Origin: a bacterium
Lineage (GTDB): Bacteria; Bacteroidota; Ignavibacteria; Kapaibacteriales; Kapaibacteriaceae
DNA length: 51,484 nt
Direction of reading: 5' to 3'
Assembly (NCBI GenBank): GCA_024711065.1
Contig: JANJTN010000128.1
Span: forward strand, 1-51,484
Below the pieces are notes generated by a model that was given only the letters and a program-made list of their open reading frames with translations, made no database searches and was not told where the DNA came from. Each line of letters starts with the position of its first letter. Position 1 is the first letter of the stretch. Positions 20,121 through 28,646 of this stretch are shown here, one piece after another. The position numbers and the translations under genes are program-made.

Positions 20121-22400
20121 CTAGAATCGGATCACGGGCCGACTGATCACGCCACGCTCATGCCGAGCCGTGATCACATAGGTTCCGGGCACCACATTCG
20201 ATAGATCCACCGCTACCTCCGTCTGGCCCTCGTCAAGGGTCCGCCGAAACAGCGTCCGGCCATGCATGTCCATGACCGACAAGGAGTTCCAGAGCGGCCC
20301 CACCGGCAGAGAGACCGTGGCCAGTTCCGCAGCGGGATGTGGGAACACTCCGATCGGTGCCAGATCTGCGGCCTCCGATGGTACCGACGTTACCCCGGTT
20401 ACCACACCGCGCACGATCCTGCGGTCTTCCCGCATGGCAAAGCCGGCGGCTCCACCAAACGACCACGGCAGTGCTACGGTACTGGCGAATCGGCCAACGG
20501 TCTGCGGCTCCAACGCCAGGGTTACCTCGATCGCGTCCAACGGGCCCCCTTCAAATGGAAGCGGACTCGTGCTGGTCACGGCAAACGGGGCACTCGGACC
20601 ATGAATGGTGTGGAGCTCCAGCGCCGTGTTCCAGGTCTGGTGCCGGAACATCACGTCCCGCTCCACGCGCTCGCCAACAACGGCCTGACCCAAGTCGACC
20701 ACGTGCTCGAATGCGTCGGATCGAACTTCGGCAACCACCGGTAGGAGTTGAACGCCCCGTGCCGTATGGATCTCGAGCTGCACATGATACACGCCGGCCG
20801 CCATCGGCTCGAATACGACCGTCAACGGCAGCGTTTCGCCCGGAGCCAGCGTCACGGGGAATTCGGGCATGTCCGTAATGGCGAACGCGATCAGGTCGCT
20901 ACCCGTGATCTCTATCCGCTCTACCTGACGCGCCTCGGATGCGTTGTTGACCATCACGTCGAATGCCTGCTCCACGATCTCGGTGGTAACCACGTTGCCC
21001 AGGTCCAGCACGGGCTGCGCCAACGTAAGGTCGCCGTTGCCGGCAGGCTGCTGGCCGGTAGAACTGACCAGCACCTCAGCCGTGGTTCCGTCCGTGAACA
21101 CCACCTGCAACACACCCCACTGGTTGCCCACAGACTGTGGACCGTGAACGATCTGCACGGCCAGTTCCCCACCTGGGGCAACGATGGATCCGATCGTAGG
21201 CTGCTGCACCATGCAGCCACTCATGTCGTGTAGCACCACAGAAGCCACGGTAAGGGGCTCGTCGGTCGCATTCCGGAACACCTGGTCGAATCGTCGATCC
21301 ACGAACGAGGTCACGTCCGACGTGCCCAACGGCAGATGTTTGCGCAGCAGGTCCACCCCGCCACGAGGCAGCGTGCGATCGTACCACCGGCGATATGAGT
21401 TCTGTTCGAAACCCACAGCGATCACGCGATCCCCACCCCGGGCGATCCGCACCACAGCGCCTTCCGTATCCGAGATATCACGCACACCCCAGTTGGTACC
21501 GGCGTCTCGACTATGGAACTCAGAAGCCACAACGATGGGCTCGGGGTCGGCATCCAGCACACGCAAACCAACGGCGATCAGGTCCGGTCCATCGGCACGA
21601 ATAATGTCGGTGACCAGCATCAGTTCCGGATGCTCTTCGAACACCCACGACGTCCCCTCGTCCATACTGCGAAAGACACCCGCAGTACCATCGCCAAGTT
21701 GTACGCCCGTTGCGACCCACTGCAGACTCGTACCCGCGATCGCACTCACGTTGAAATCGAACGAGCCCCCTAACGATTCATCCCACGTGATTCCGGCGTC
21801 GCGCGAGACCAGCACGATCGGAGAGCCGCTACCTTCCTGACGATGGGCTCCGCCGAAGACCACGGCCGTGGTAATACTCATGAACTGAGCGCCATTGATG
21901 GTGACCGGCACGTTCACGGTGGTCTGCAGACGTACAAAGTTCTGTCCGCCGTCGGCGGATCGGAGGATCAGGGGACGCTGGAACTCGTCCATTCCAGCCA
22001 CCAGTATGATGCCGTTGGCAATATCGACACCGGTGAGTGTCCATTGCGCATGCAGTTGCTGGGCAAGCGGTGTGGCTCCTGGTTGATATCGGACCATCCA
22101 GCCATCCGCACCCACAGCTACCACCATGTTCATGGACACATCGGCGGTAACGGCGTTCAGCGTTGCATCGCTCACGCCGGCATCAAGCCGGTTCCACACC
22201 CGTCCGCCGTCCATCGACTCAAAGAACAAGCCCCCTACCCCGACCGTCCAGAATCGATAGCTATCCAGGGCTGCAACGTCCAGCAAGCGCCCACCGGGAG
22301 GCATGGCAACGGCAGACCACGGTCGGTCTGCCACCTGGGCCGTGCCTCCGGCCAGACTGGCCAGCACCAGGGTCATGATCAGGAATCCTTTGCGTATCAT
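20121..22400 (-). CDS. Secreted YCF48/BNR-like repeat protein with Ig-like (ASH/choice-of-anchor-like) region and T9SS C-terminal signal
   Basis: Signal peptide MIRKGFLIMTLVLASLAGGTAQ; repeats such as ESMDGGRVWNRLDAGVSDATLNAVTA, VSRDAGITWDES, RSMDEGTSWVFEE; C-term VFPHPAAELATVSLPV...VVPGTYVITARHERGVISRPVIRF. ORF-track N-terminus (to 22847) trimmed. Confidence 0.8.
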   Translation of the reverse strand: MIRKGFLIMTLVLASLAGGTAQVADRPWSAVAMPPGGRLLDVAALDSYRFWTVGVGGLFFESMDGGRVWNRLDAGVSDATLNAVTADVSMNMVVAVGADGWMVRYQPGATPLAQQLHAQWTLTGVDIANGIILVAGMDEFQRPLILRSADGGQNFVRLQTTVNVPVTINGAQFMSITTAVVFGGAHRQEGSGSPIVLVSRDAGITWDESLGGSFDFNVSAIAGTSLQWVATGVQLGDGTAGVFRSMDEGTSWVFEEHPELMLVTDIIRADGPDLIAVGLRVLDADPEPIVVASEFHSRDAGTNWGVRDISDTEGAVVRIARGGDRVIAVGFEQNSYRRWYDRTLPRGGVDLLRKHLPLGTSDVTSFVDRRFDQVFRNATDEPLTVASVVLHDMSGCMVQQPTIGSIVAPGGELAVQIVHGPQSVGNQWGVLQVVFTDGTTAEVLVSSTGQQPAGNGDLTLAQPVLDLGNVVTTEIVEQAFDVMVNNASEARQVERIEITGSDLIAFAITDMPEFPVTLAPGETLPLTVVFEPMAAGVYHVQLEIHTARGVQLLPVVAEVRSDAFEHVVDLGQAVVGERVERDVMFRHQTWNTALELHTIHGPSAPFAVTSTSPLPFEGGPLDAIEVTLALEPQTVGRFASTVALPWSFGGAAGFAMREDRRIVRGVVTGVTSVPSEAADLAPIGVFPHPAAELATVSLPVGPLWNSLSVMDMHGRTLFRRTLDEGQTEVAVDLSNVVPGTYVITARHERGVISRPVIRF

Positions 22401-22514
22401 TTTCGTACTCCGTGCTTCTGTGTAATGAGGTGTGATTGAACGAGCGTCGATCGACGCACGGAGCTCCCAAAGGTTCATCCACATCTTCACGTATTCTTCG
22501 AAGTCGAACACCCT

Positions 22515-24035
22515 ATGCCGGCACATACAAAGGATGACCTCCGCCGTCTGATCCACTCGCTGGACCGCACCGAAGTGGGCTACGTCAAGAAGTACTGGTC
22601 GCGATACAGCAGCGATCCGGACCAGGATTACGTGATCCTGTTTGACGTCATTCGGGGGCTGGACGACCCCTCGCCGCAGACCCTGAAAGAGGCTGTAAGG
22701 GGCTTCCCGTGGGCACACCGCTTGTCGTCCGTCAAGAACTACTGCATGCAGCGGCTCCTGGATGCACTTCGTGCCTACTCGATGTCCAGCACACCGGCTC
22801 GACGGATCCAGGAACTGCTGGATGATGCCGATCTTCTGTTGGACCACGGGCTGTATACCGAAGCGGAAAAGCGTGCATCGAAAGCATTGGCGCTGGCGGC
22901 AGCTCTTGAAGTGTTCATCCCATGGCTCCGAGCCCTGGCCTGGCTGAAGCGATTTCGGCAGCTGGTACGCAATGCCTATGAGGACTCACCCCGCAACCCC
23001 GATCTGAATGCCGAGCAACGGCGCGTTCTGCAGCTGTATCATAACAGCCTGGACTACGAGGAAATGGGCAATGCCATGCACAAACACCTTGTCCGGTCCA
23101 GTGCTGGCGATCGCGTCTCGGCGAAGTGGCTGGACACCATCCTCGACGCGCCGCTGCTGCAGTCTCCAGACCAGGCTCTGAGCCACTCTGCTGCCGCAAA
23201 CTTCTACCTGTTGCGCTGCAACTGGTACCGTATGCACAAGGTGGACGCGGAATCGGCGTTCGCCGAAGCATCAGCGCTGGAGACTCTACGTCGATCAGAG
23301 CCGGAGTTCTTCGCCGCACGCACCGAGCTGAACGAGACTTCGTGGTATACCTACCTGTTCTGTGCGCTGGAGGCCAGGCGTCCGGACGTGTATCTGCAGG
23401 ATGCCGACGCGTTCTACGCGTGGACAAACGCGGTTCGGATCGAACGCACGATCACACGAGCAACACGATCCTGGATGCTGGAGTCCAACTACGCCCTGTA
23501 CGAGCAGTCCTACGATCGCCTGCTGCAGATAGAACCGAGCCTGCGCTACTTCTACCGTCATCAAGGCGAGCAGATCACTCCACACAACCGGGTGGTTCTG
23601 GTATTCACCATGGTGCGCGCCGGCGTGGAGTGTGCGGCGGACGCCATGCGTGTTTACTGGACGCGAGAACTCATGGATCTGGACGATGCTGTTCGTCCGG
23701 ATCTGCATGCAGCAGCCATGTTGTACGACCTGATGCATGCCGTTGAGGCCAACGACACCGAGTTCCTGCGCTCGCGAACACGCAGTCTGCAGCGGTATGC
23801 CCGCAAGCACCTCGGAGCGTCGGCACTGCTTGAGCGTACATTATCCTTCTTTCGCCGCGTTCCGGACAGCACGCCGAACAAGGTCCGCCAGATGGGCAGA
23901 GAGATGGCCGCGGCATTTCGGAGCGCTCCTCCACTCCCCATGTTCGACCCCGTTGGAACGTCGGCGATCTCCCGCTGGTTCGAAACCCGCTATGCAGCGG
24001 CGTCCGAAAACGCTGGCGATCCGGCCTCCAGATAG
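22515..24035 (+). CDS. Conserved hypothetical protein, 506 aa, probably helical-repeat
   Basis: Long ORF from ATG; Leu/Ala/Arg-rich helical character; N-term DDLRRLIHSLDRTEVGYVKKYWSRY resembles a Bacteroidota unknown-function family (recollection, not searched). Confidence 0.75.
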   Translation: MPAHTKDDLRRLIHSLDRTEVGYVKKYWSRYSSDPDQDYVILFDVIRGLDDPSPQTLKEAVRGFPWAHRLSSVKNYCMQRLLDALRAYSMSSTPARRIQELLDDADLLLDHGLYTEAEKRASKALALAAALEVFIPWLRALAWLKRFRQLVRNAYEDSPRNPDLNAEQRRVLQLYHNSLDYEEMGNAMHKHLVRSSAGDRVSAKWLDTILDAPLLQSPDQALSHSAAANFYLLRCNWYRMHKVDAESAFAEASALETLRRSEPEFFAARTELNETSWYTYLFCALEARRPDVYLQDADAFYAWTNAVRIERTITRATRSWMLESNYALYEQSYDRLLQIEPSLRYFYRHQGEQITPHNRVVLVFTMVRAGVECAADAMRVYWTRELMDLDDAVRPDLHAAAMLYDLMHAVEANDTEFLRSRTRSLQRYARKHLGASALLERTLSFFRRVPDSTPNKVRQMGREMAAAFRSAPPLPMFDPVGTSAISRWFETRYAAASENAGDPASR

Positions 24036-24802
24036 CGCTCTACCATGCTGTGGATCCGCTGCGCATCCTCGCCGCGTTCCCGCATCGATGCCAGGGTGGT
24101 CGAACCGGCGGACTTCGCCAGTTTTTCCCCGGCTTCGTCCAGCAGCAGCGGATGATGGTGCACAACGATCCTGTTGAAGGGGGCTAGCCACGCGCTTCGA
24201 TTGGCCAAGACGCCTTGCGTGCGCGTTGCGGACAGCAGGTCTGCCCCACGCACAATGTGCGTGATGCCGTGATCGACGTCGTCCACCACACTCACCAGCA
24301 TATAGGCCGGCGCATTGTTCTTCTGCTTGATGATCGGGAACGGCACGGCAGCGTCAGCAGCATGCAAACGCCAGGCGATGTCCGGCGCACCGAACGGAAG
24401 CCCCTTCCCAACACACGTACCGGGATAGGTCAGATCTGGCGATGCATCGCGGATCTCCTTGCGCGTGCACATGCAGGCGAACAGCTCCCCTGCCGTTCGC
24501 AGATCGTCGATCACGGAACGATAGCGATCGTAGCGCAGACGTTGCGACCAGTTGGCATGGAAGTCGTCCGGTCCCGTTGGCCCTACGTCCCAATCCACAC
24601 CCAGCCACTCCAACGACCGGAAGATGTCCTCCACGAACGGCGCATGCACCTTCTCTTGGTCGGCATCATCAATGCGGAGGCGGACCGAGCCCCCTGCCAT
24701 CCGTGCCAGCTTCCAGGTAAGGATAAAGTTGAAGGCGTTGCCAAGGTGCAGAAAGCCGGAGGGCGTAGGGGCAAGACGTGTATGGAAAGGGGCTGTGGAC
24801 AT
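23990..24802 (-). CDS. gluQ: Glutamyl-Q tRNA(Asp) synthetase / truncated glutamyl-tRNA synthetase
   Basis: TRLAPTPSGFLHLGNAFNF (HIGH-like), CMCTRKEI...YPGTC zinc-site pattern, KLAKSAGSTTL (KMSKS-like); no anticodon-binding domain. Confidence 0.85.
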   Translation of the reverse strand: MSTAPFHTRLAPTPSGFLHLGNAFNFILTWKLARMAGGSVRLRIDDADQEKVHAPFVEDIFRSLEWLGVDWDVGPTGPDDFHANWSQRLRYDRYRSVIDDLRTAGELFACMCTRKEIRDASPDLTYPGTCVGKGLPFGAPDIAWRLHAADAAVPFPIIKQKNNAPAYMLVSVVDDVDHGITHIVRGADLLSATRTQGVLANRSAWLAPFNRIVVHHHPLLLDEAGEKLAKSAGSTTLASMRERGEDAQRIHSMVERYLEAGSPAFSDAAA

Positions 24803-24826
24803 GCGGCAAACTTCGGGAGAAACGAA

Positions 24827-24854
24827 CAAGGGACGTCCGGATGGACGCCCCTTG
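24827..24854 (-). terminator. Intrinsic terminator of the T9SS gene 24888..25886
   Basis: 12-bp stem CAAGGGACGTCC-GGAT-GGACGCCCCTTG; the single A/C mismatch becomes G-U on the minus-strand RNA; followed by TTCGTTTCT. Confidence 0.75.
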
Positions 24855-24887
24855 CGTGTTGGCCACATGAGAACAGTCGTGCGTCTC

Positions 24888-25886
24888 TTAGCGGATCACC
24901 ATCAGTGGTGTGGTCTGGATGCGATTGCCTTGTTGCACGAGCATCGTGTACCGTCCAGGTGCCAGTGTGGAGACCGACAACTGCAGCTGGCCTCCGTCCA
25001 CGTTGTTCTGTTCCAGTACGGCTTGTCCGGCAAGGTCGAACACACGGATCGTTGCCGGATCGGTAGAACGGAGTTGAATGCCTACGTGCGTTACCGCCGG
25101 GTTCGGAGCAACTGCCGATCCGAGGAGCTCGCTTTCCTGGACCGATGCTGTGGAGCCGATCTGGATCTCGAAGGATTCGAGTGGACGGATGCCCCATTCC
25201 TGGAAGGCTTCTGCTCTCTCATCATCCAGCGACCAGGCACGGATCTTTACAGCTACCGGCTCGTCGAGAGACTCCGGAACATTCCAGGTGACCGTACCCG
25301 TCTGGGCGTCGATGCTGAGACCTTCCGGACCGCTGACGAGTTCGTACCGCACGAATCCCTGCACTCGAGCACTGCGATGGCGAGCAAAGGCCATATAGAC
25401 GTAGTTCTTACCTGGCTCGATCACCGTGACCGGCGTGGAGACGAACGTCAGGATCGGATCAAGAATGTCCACGCAGTAGGAGCCGGGAGCGAACACCATA
25501 CATCGTGGTGACGGATCGCCAACCTTCGCTCCGTCTCGGCCGACCACATAGTAGTAGTACGCGCCGCGGGTCACACCCTTATCGACAAACGTGATGTCAA
25601 CGTCGGTCGGATCGAGCGCCACCGAACCGGCGAGGTCGTACTCGGCCAAGGCACGATCCTGACCGACCGGACAACGGTAGACATCAAAACTCTTTGCTGC
25701 AGGGTGCTGATCATCAACCACGCCGTGCAGCCAGTTCAAGGTAACGTCATACTGATCTCCGCCATCGATCTGGACCAGATGCGTGCTACGCAGCCAGGAT
25801 GCTGGGGAAGGGGCTTGCGCCCATGCTTGTTGTGCGAATCCGAGTGCCATGAACACCGGCACAAGGATCAAGAACCATCGATTCAT
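24888..25886 (-). CDS. Secreted T9SS-signal protein with Ig/cadherin-like domain
   Basis: Signal peptide MNRWFLILVPVFMALGFAQQAWA; GLSIDAQTGTVTWNVPES (He_PIG-like); C-term VAPNPAVTHVGIQL...TLAPGRYTMLVQQGNRIQTTPLMVIR. Confidence 0.8.
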   Translation of the reverse strand: MNRWFLILVPVFMALGFAQQAWAQAPSPASWLRSTHLVQIDGGDQYDVTLNWLHGVVDDQHPAAKSFDVYRCPVGQDRALAEYDLAGSVALDPTDVDITFVDKGVTRGAYYYYVVGRDGAKVGDPSPRCMVFAPGSYCVDILDPILTFVSTPVTVIEPGKNYVYMAFARHRSARVQGFVRYELVSGPEGLSIDAQTGTVTWNVPESLDEPVAVKIRAWSLDDERAEAFQEWGIRPLESFEIQIGSTASVQESELLGSAVAPNPAVTHVGIQLRSTDPATIRVFDLAGQAVLEQNNVDGGQLQLSVSTLAPGRYTMLVQQGNRIQTTPLMVIR

Positions 25887-26052
25887 ACGAACCTCCGTTA
25901 GGAAATAGTGGGACAGGGTTTGCATTCACGTGTCTGCGTTTGTGGTACTGAGATGCAGCGGAGGTACACGATGTCTCAGACTACGGAAAAAATATGCCGA
26001 CTGCCAATCAGCGTGAGACATCCGCCTCGATTGCTGCATCTATCACGAGATC

Positions 26053-26610
26053 ATGCACGCCTTTCACCACCACAACGATGAAGAACTCTTTTCGTTGATC
26101 GCGACAGCCGATGGACTGGCCGCCTTCCGCACCTTGTACGAACGCTATAGAGTGCGATTGTTCAGCTACTGTCTTCATGTGCTGGCAAATCGCGACGATG
26201 CCGACGACGCTTTTCAGGAGTGTTGGCTTCATCTCCATAGCAAGGCTCGAGACGGAGCAGCCAACGTGGAGAACGTTCGGAGCTACCTCTTTCGGGCGGC
26301 ACATAATGCGTGCCTGATGCACGTACGAAAGAACCACAGGCAGATGGTGAGCATCGACGACGTTGAACTTCCGCAACTCAACGGGGATCCGTCTCGGCAG
26401 CTGGAGCTCCAGGAACTCATCCAGCTTGGGCTCTCTACACTAGACCCATCCGCTCGTGAGGCTTTTGTCCTGCATGAGGTGGAAGGGTTCTCTTACGAAG
26501 AGATGAGCGATCTCCTTGGAGAGTCCGTGAACGCACTACGCAACAAGGTCTGGCGCGCCAGACAGCAGATACGAACAATACTGACACCATACATTGGTGA
26601 ATCACGATGA
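26053..26610 (+). CDS. RNA polymerase ECF sigma-70 factor
   Basis: Region 2 FRTLYERYRVRLFSYCLHVLANRDDADDAFQECWLHLH; region 4 LDPSAREAFVLHEVEGFSYEEMSDLLGESVNALRNKVWRARQQIR. Confidence 0.93.
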   Translation: MHAFHHHNDEELFSLIATADGLAAFRTLYERYRVRLFSYCLHVLANRDDADDAFQECWLHLHSKARDGAANVENVRSYLFRAAHNACLMHVRKNHRQMVSIDDVELPQLNGDPSRQLELQELIQLGLSTLDPSAREAFVLHEVEGFSYEEMSDLLGESVNALRNKVWRARQQIRTILTPYIGESR

Positions 26611-27770
26611 CACAGCACTTTGAAGACATGTTAAATGCGTTCCTCGACGGTACGCTCTCCGACGTTGACGAAAGCGTTCTGTTCGGCATGATGGAGCGCG
26701 ATTCGTTGCTGCGCGAGGAGTTCGTGACAGCCGTACGAACGCATCATGCGTCTCCACTTCTTGGCGAGGCTTCGGCCCCCTCCGCCTCAACAACCGAATG
26801 GATCTTTGCAGATGTTGCCCGGTCACGGTCAGCTGTCGCCTCCGGCTGGTCGTTCGGCGGTCCCATCCTCCTTTCGATCGGAGCGTTGATGGTCGCTGGA
26901 CTCGTCTTCGTCGGTGGGATCGAGTGGGAGCGCCACTTCAACACGCATCTGGATCCGGTGAGCGTCAAGCCCAACACCGGAACATCCGCACGGCTTGGAG
27001 CCACTAACGCAATTCCTCCGGCCACCACGAGTTCGTCCGTTGAGGTCAGTCGACCAGGGCCAGCAAGGATGAACGATGCTTTCATGCATCAGGACTTCCG
27101 AGAAGGCACGGCATCCTATGGACGACACCATGCCGATCGACCTCCCCTGCAGACCCCGCAGATGATCACCCGGATGGAGTCCCAGCAGCATTCACCGACA
27201 GTACTCGCAGAGCAGCCACGGGCACGTGGGACGACGTTGACGCCATTGACCACGCTGGTCAATAGCTCAATTGTGCAAAGAACGTCCGCGCCAATGCAGC
27301 TCCACGTGAGGACGCTACAAGCCATCAGCGCCTCTTCCTCCAAGGTTCCTACGAACGACCAGACAGGACTGAACAACCTGGCCGTGGATGCGTTTTACTC
27401 CATCTCGGATGGCGTGGCAGTTGGCTTCGAAGTGGGGCGTCAGTCCTTCCTGCAGGAGTACCAGCAGACCGCGGGTGGAGTAACGGAAATGGTCCGGCAA
27501 AACCCTGCCCTCTTCTGGGTGGGGCCAACGGTTCGGTACACATTTCAGGATGCCCTTGCTGATGGTCTGTCGCCGTTCGGCCAGCTCGTTGCAGGCATCA
27601 GTGATGGTGGCATGATCGGTCGAGCCCTCCTCGGAGTGGCGTGGTGTCCAGACGACCGCTTCTCGTTCACGGCTGGCATGGAAGCCGGCAACCTGTGGTA
27701 CTCGGCGAACGGCTCTCCACAAACGTCAATGCAGGTGAACTGGTCTATCGGAATGGGGCTGGCATGGTGA
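26607..27770 (+). CDS. Membrane anti-sigma-like protein with C-terminal beta-rich (outer-membrane-barrel-like) region
   Basis: ATGA overlap with the sigma gene; N-term FEDMLNAFLDGTLSDVDESVLFGMMERDSLLREEF; one TM GGPILLSIGALMVAGLVFVGGI; Ser/Thr/Pro linker; C-term SPFGQLVAGISDGGMIGRALLGVAW...MQVNWSIGMGLAW. Confidence 0.7.
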   Translation: MTQHFEDMLNAFLDGTLSDVDESVLFGMMERDSLLREEFVTAVRTHHASPLLGEASAPSASTTEWIFADVARSRSAVASGWSFGGPILLSIGALMVAGLVFVGGIEWERHFNTHLDPVSVKPNTGTSARLGATNAIPPATTSSSVEVSRPGPARMNDAFMHQDFREGTASYGRHHADRPPLQTPQMITRMESQQHSPTVLAEQPRARGTTLTPLTTLVNSSIVQRTSAPMQLHVRTLQAISASSSKVPTNDQTGLNNLAVDAFYSISDGVAVGFEVGRQSFLQEYQQTAGGVTEMVRQNPALFWVGPTVRYTFQDALADGLSPFGQLVAGISDGGMIGRALLGVAWCPDDRFSFTAGMEAGNLWYSANGSPQTSMQVNWSIGMGLAW

Positions 27771-28609
27771 ACCGGTACATACTGATCCTTGCCGCCGGGA
27801 TCTCGCTCTCGTTGATCGGGTGCACCGATGCTGCACTGATCGACACGCCTAGGATGTTCGACACCGTAGGCGTTGACCGTACGGTGTTGCAGACCGTGGA
27901 GGTGATCGGCCGCACGGACGCCATTGTCCTTGTCAATGGATCCGCCTCCACATGCAACATAGCACCAGGGTCCCGCTGTACCATGATCGAATACTCGGAC
28001 GGCTCGGTAGGCTTCAGTGCCGATATCATCCTTGAGAACGGATCTGACCGACCGACCCTGGCGGTTGATGTTCAACGCTGTGCATTTCGATGCGCTCCCG
28101 TGGATATCGACTCGGCTGCGGTGAGCGTCTCTGCTCCATACGGTCCGGCGGAGACGGGAGGTACGGCAACCCTGTTCCATACAATAACAGATGCAGTGGA
28201 CTACGTCGACTCAATGCGTGTGAGCACCACCGTCAGACGGCAGACGCTGTCGGAGCAGAAGACCCTTGAAGATCTGGACATCACGCGGCGCTACAACGGC
28301 TTTGATGTGAGCGATGATACCGTTCGGGTACCCTTCGACGTCTTTGGGCTGCGCAGCACCGAACTCTCCGTCGACACCTCGTATGCGATCAGGATCCGAC
28401 ATCTCGGCAACCGTTCCGAGGTCGCCAGCACCGTATTGGAGCCCCCTACCTATAGCGGAGACCCTCTCTCCGCGACCATTTCCGCAGACGGACAAGGCGC
28501 AACGGCCACGCTTCGGTTCGTGGTCGAAGCAACGGATAATCCCGCACTACAGGGGCTATTGGGGCTTGGTGGTACGGTCGTGATCCAACTCGTGATCACG
28601 CTGGACTGA
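27764..28609 (+). CDS. Putative lipoprotein of the ECF sigma operon
   Basis: Start trimmed to MVNRYILILAAGISLSLIGC (lipobox LIGC); overlaps the preceding stop (ATGGTGA). Confidence 0.75.
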   Translation: MVNRYILILAAGISLSLIGCTDAALIDTPRMFDTVGVDRTVLQTVEVIGRTDAIVLVNGSASTCNIAPGSRCTMIEYSDGSVGFSADIILENGSDRPTLAVDVQRCAFRCAPVDIDSAAVSVSAPYGPAETGGTATLFHTITDAVDYVDSMRVSTTVRRQTLSEQKTLEDLDITRRYNGFDVSDDTVRVPFDVFGLRSTELSVDTSYAIRIRHLGNRSEVASTVLEPPTYSGDPLSATISADGQGATATLRFVVEATDNPALQGLLGLGGTVVIQLVITLD

Positions 28610-28620
28610 GCGCACAACGA

Positions 28621-28646
28621 AAAGGGGCATCCATTCGGACGCCCCT
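28621..28646 (-). terminator. Terminator hairpin, copy A of an identical 26-bp sequence
   Basis: AAAGGGGCATCCATTCGGACGCCCCT; minus-strand RNA forms AGGGGCGUCC-GAAU-GGAUGCCCCU followed by UUUUCGUUG; overlaps the stop of 28645..31275. Confidence 0.75.

Noticed and set aside
22401-22847. N-terminal 149 aa of the 908-aa ORF
   Set aside because: Antisense to the 506-aa gene; a clear signal peptide starts at MIRKGFLIM (22400).
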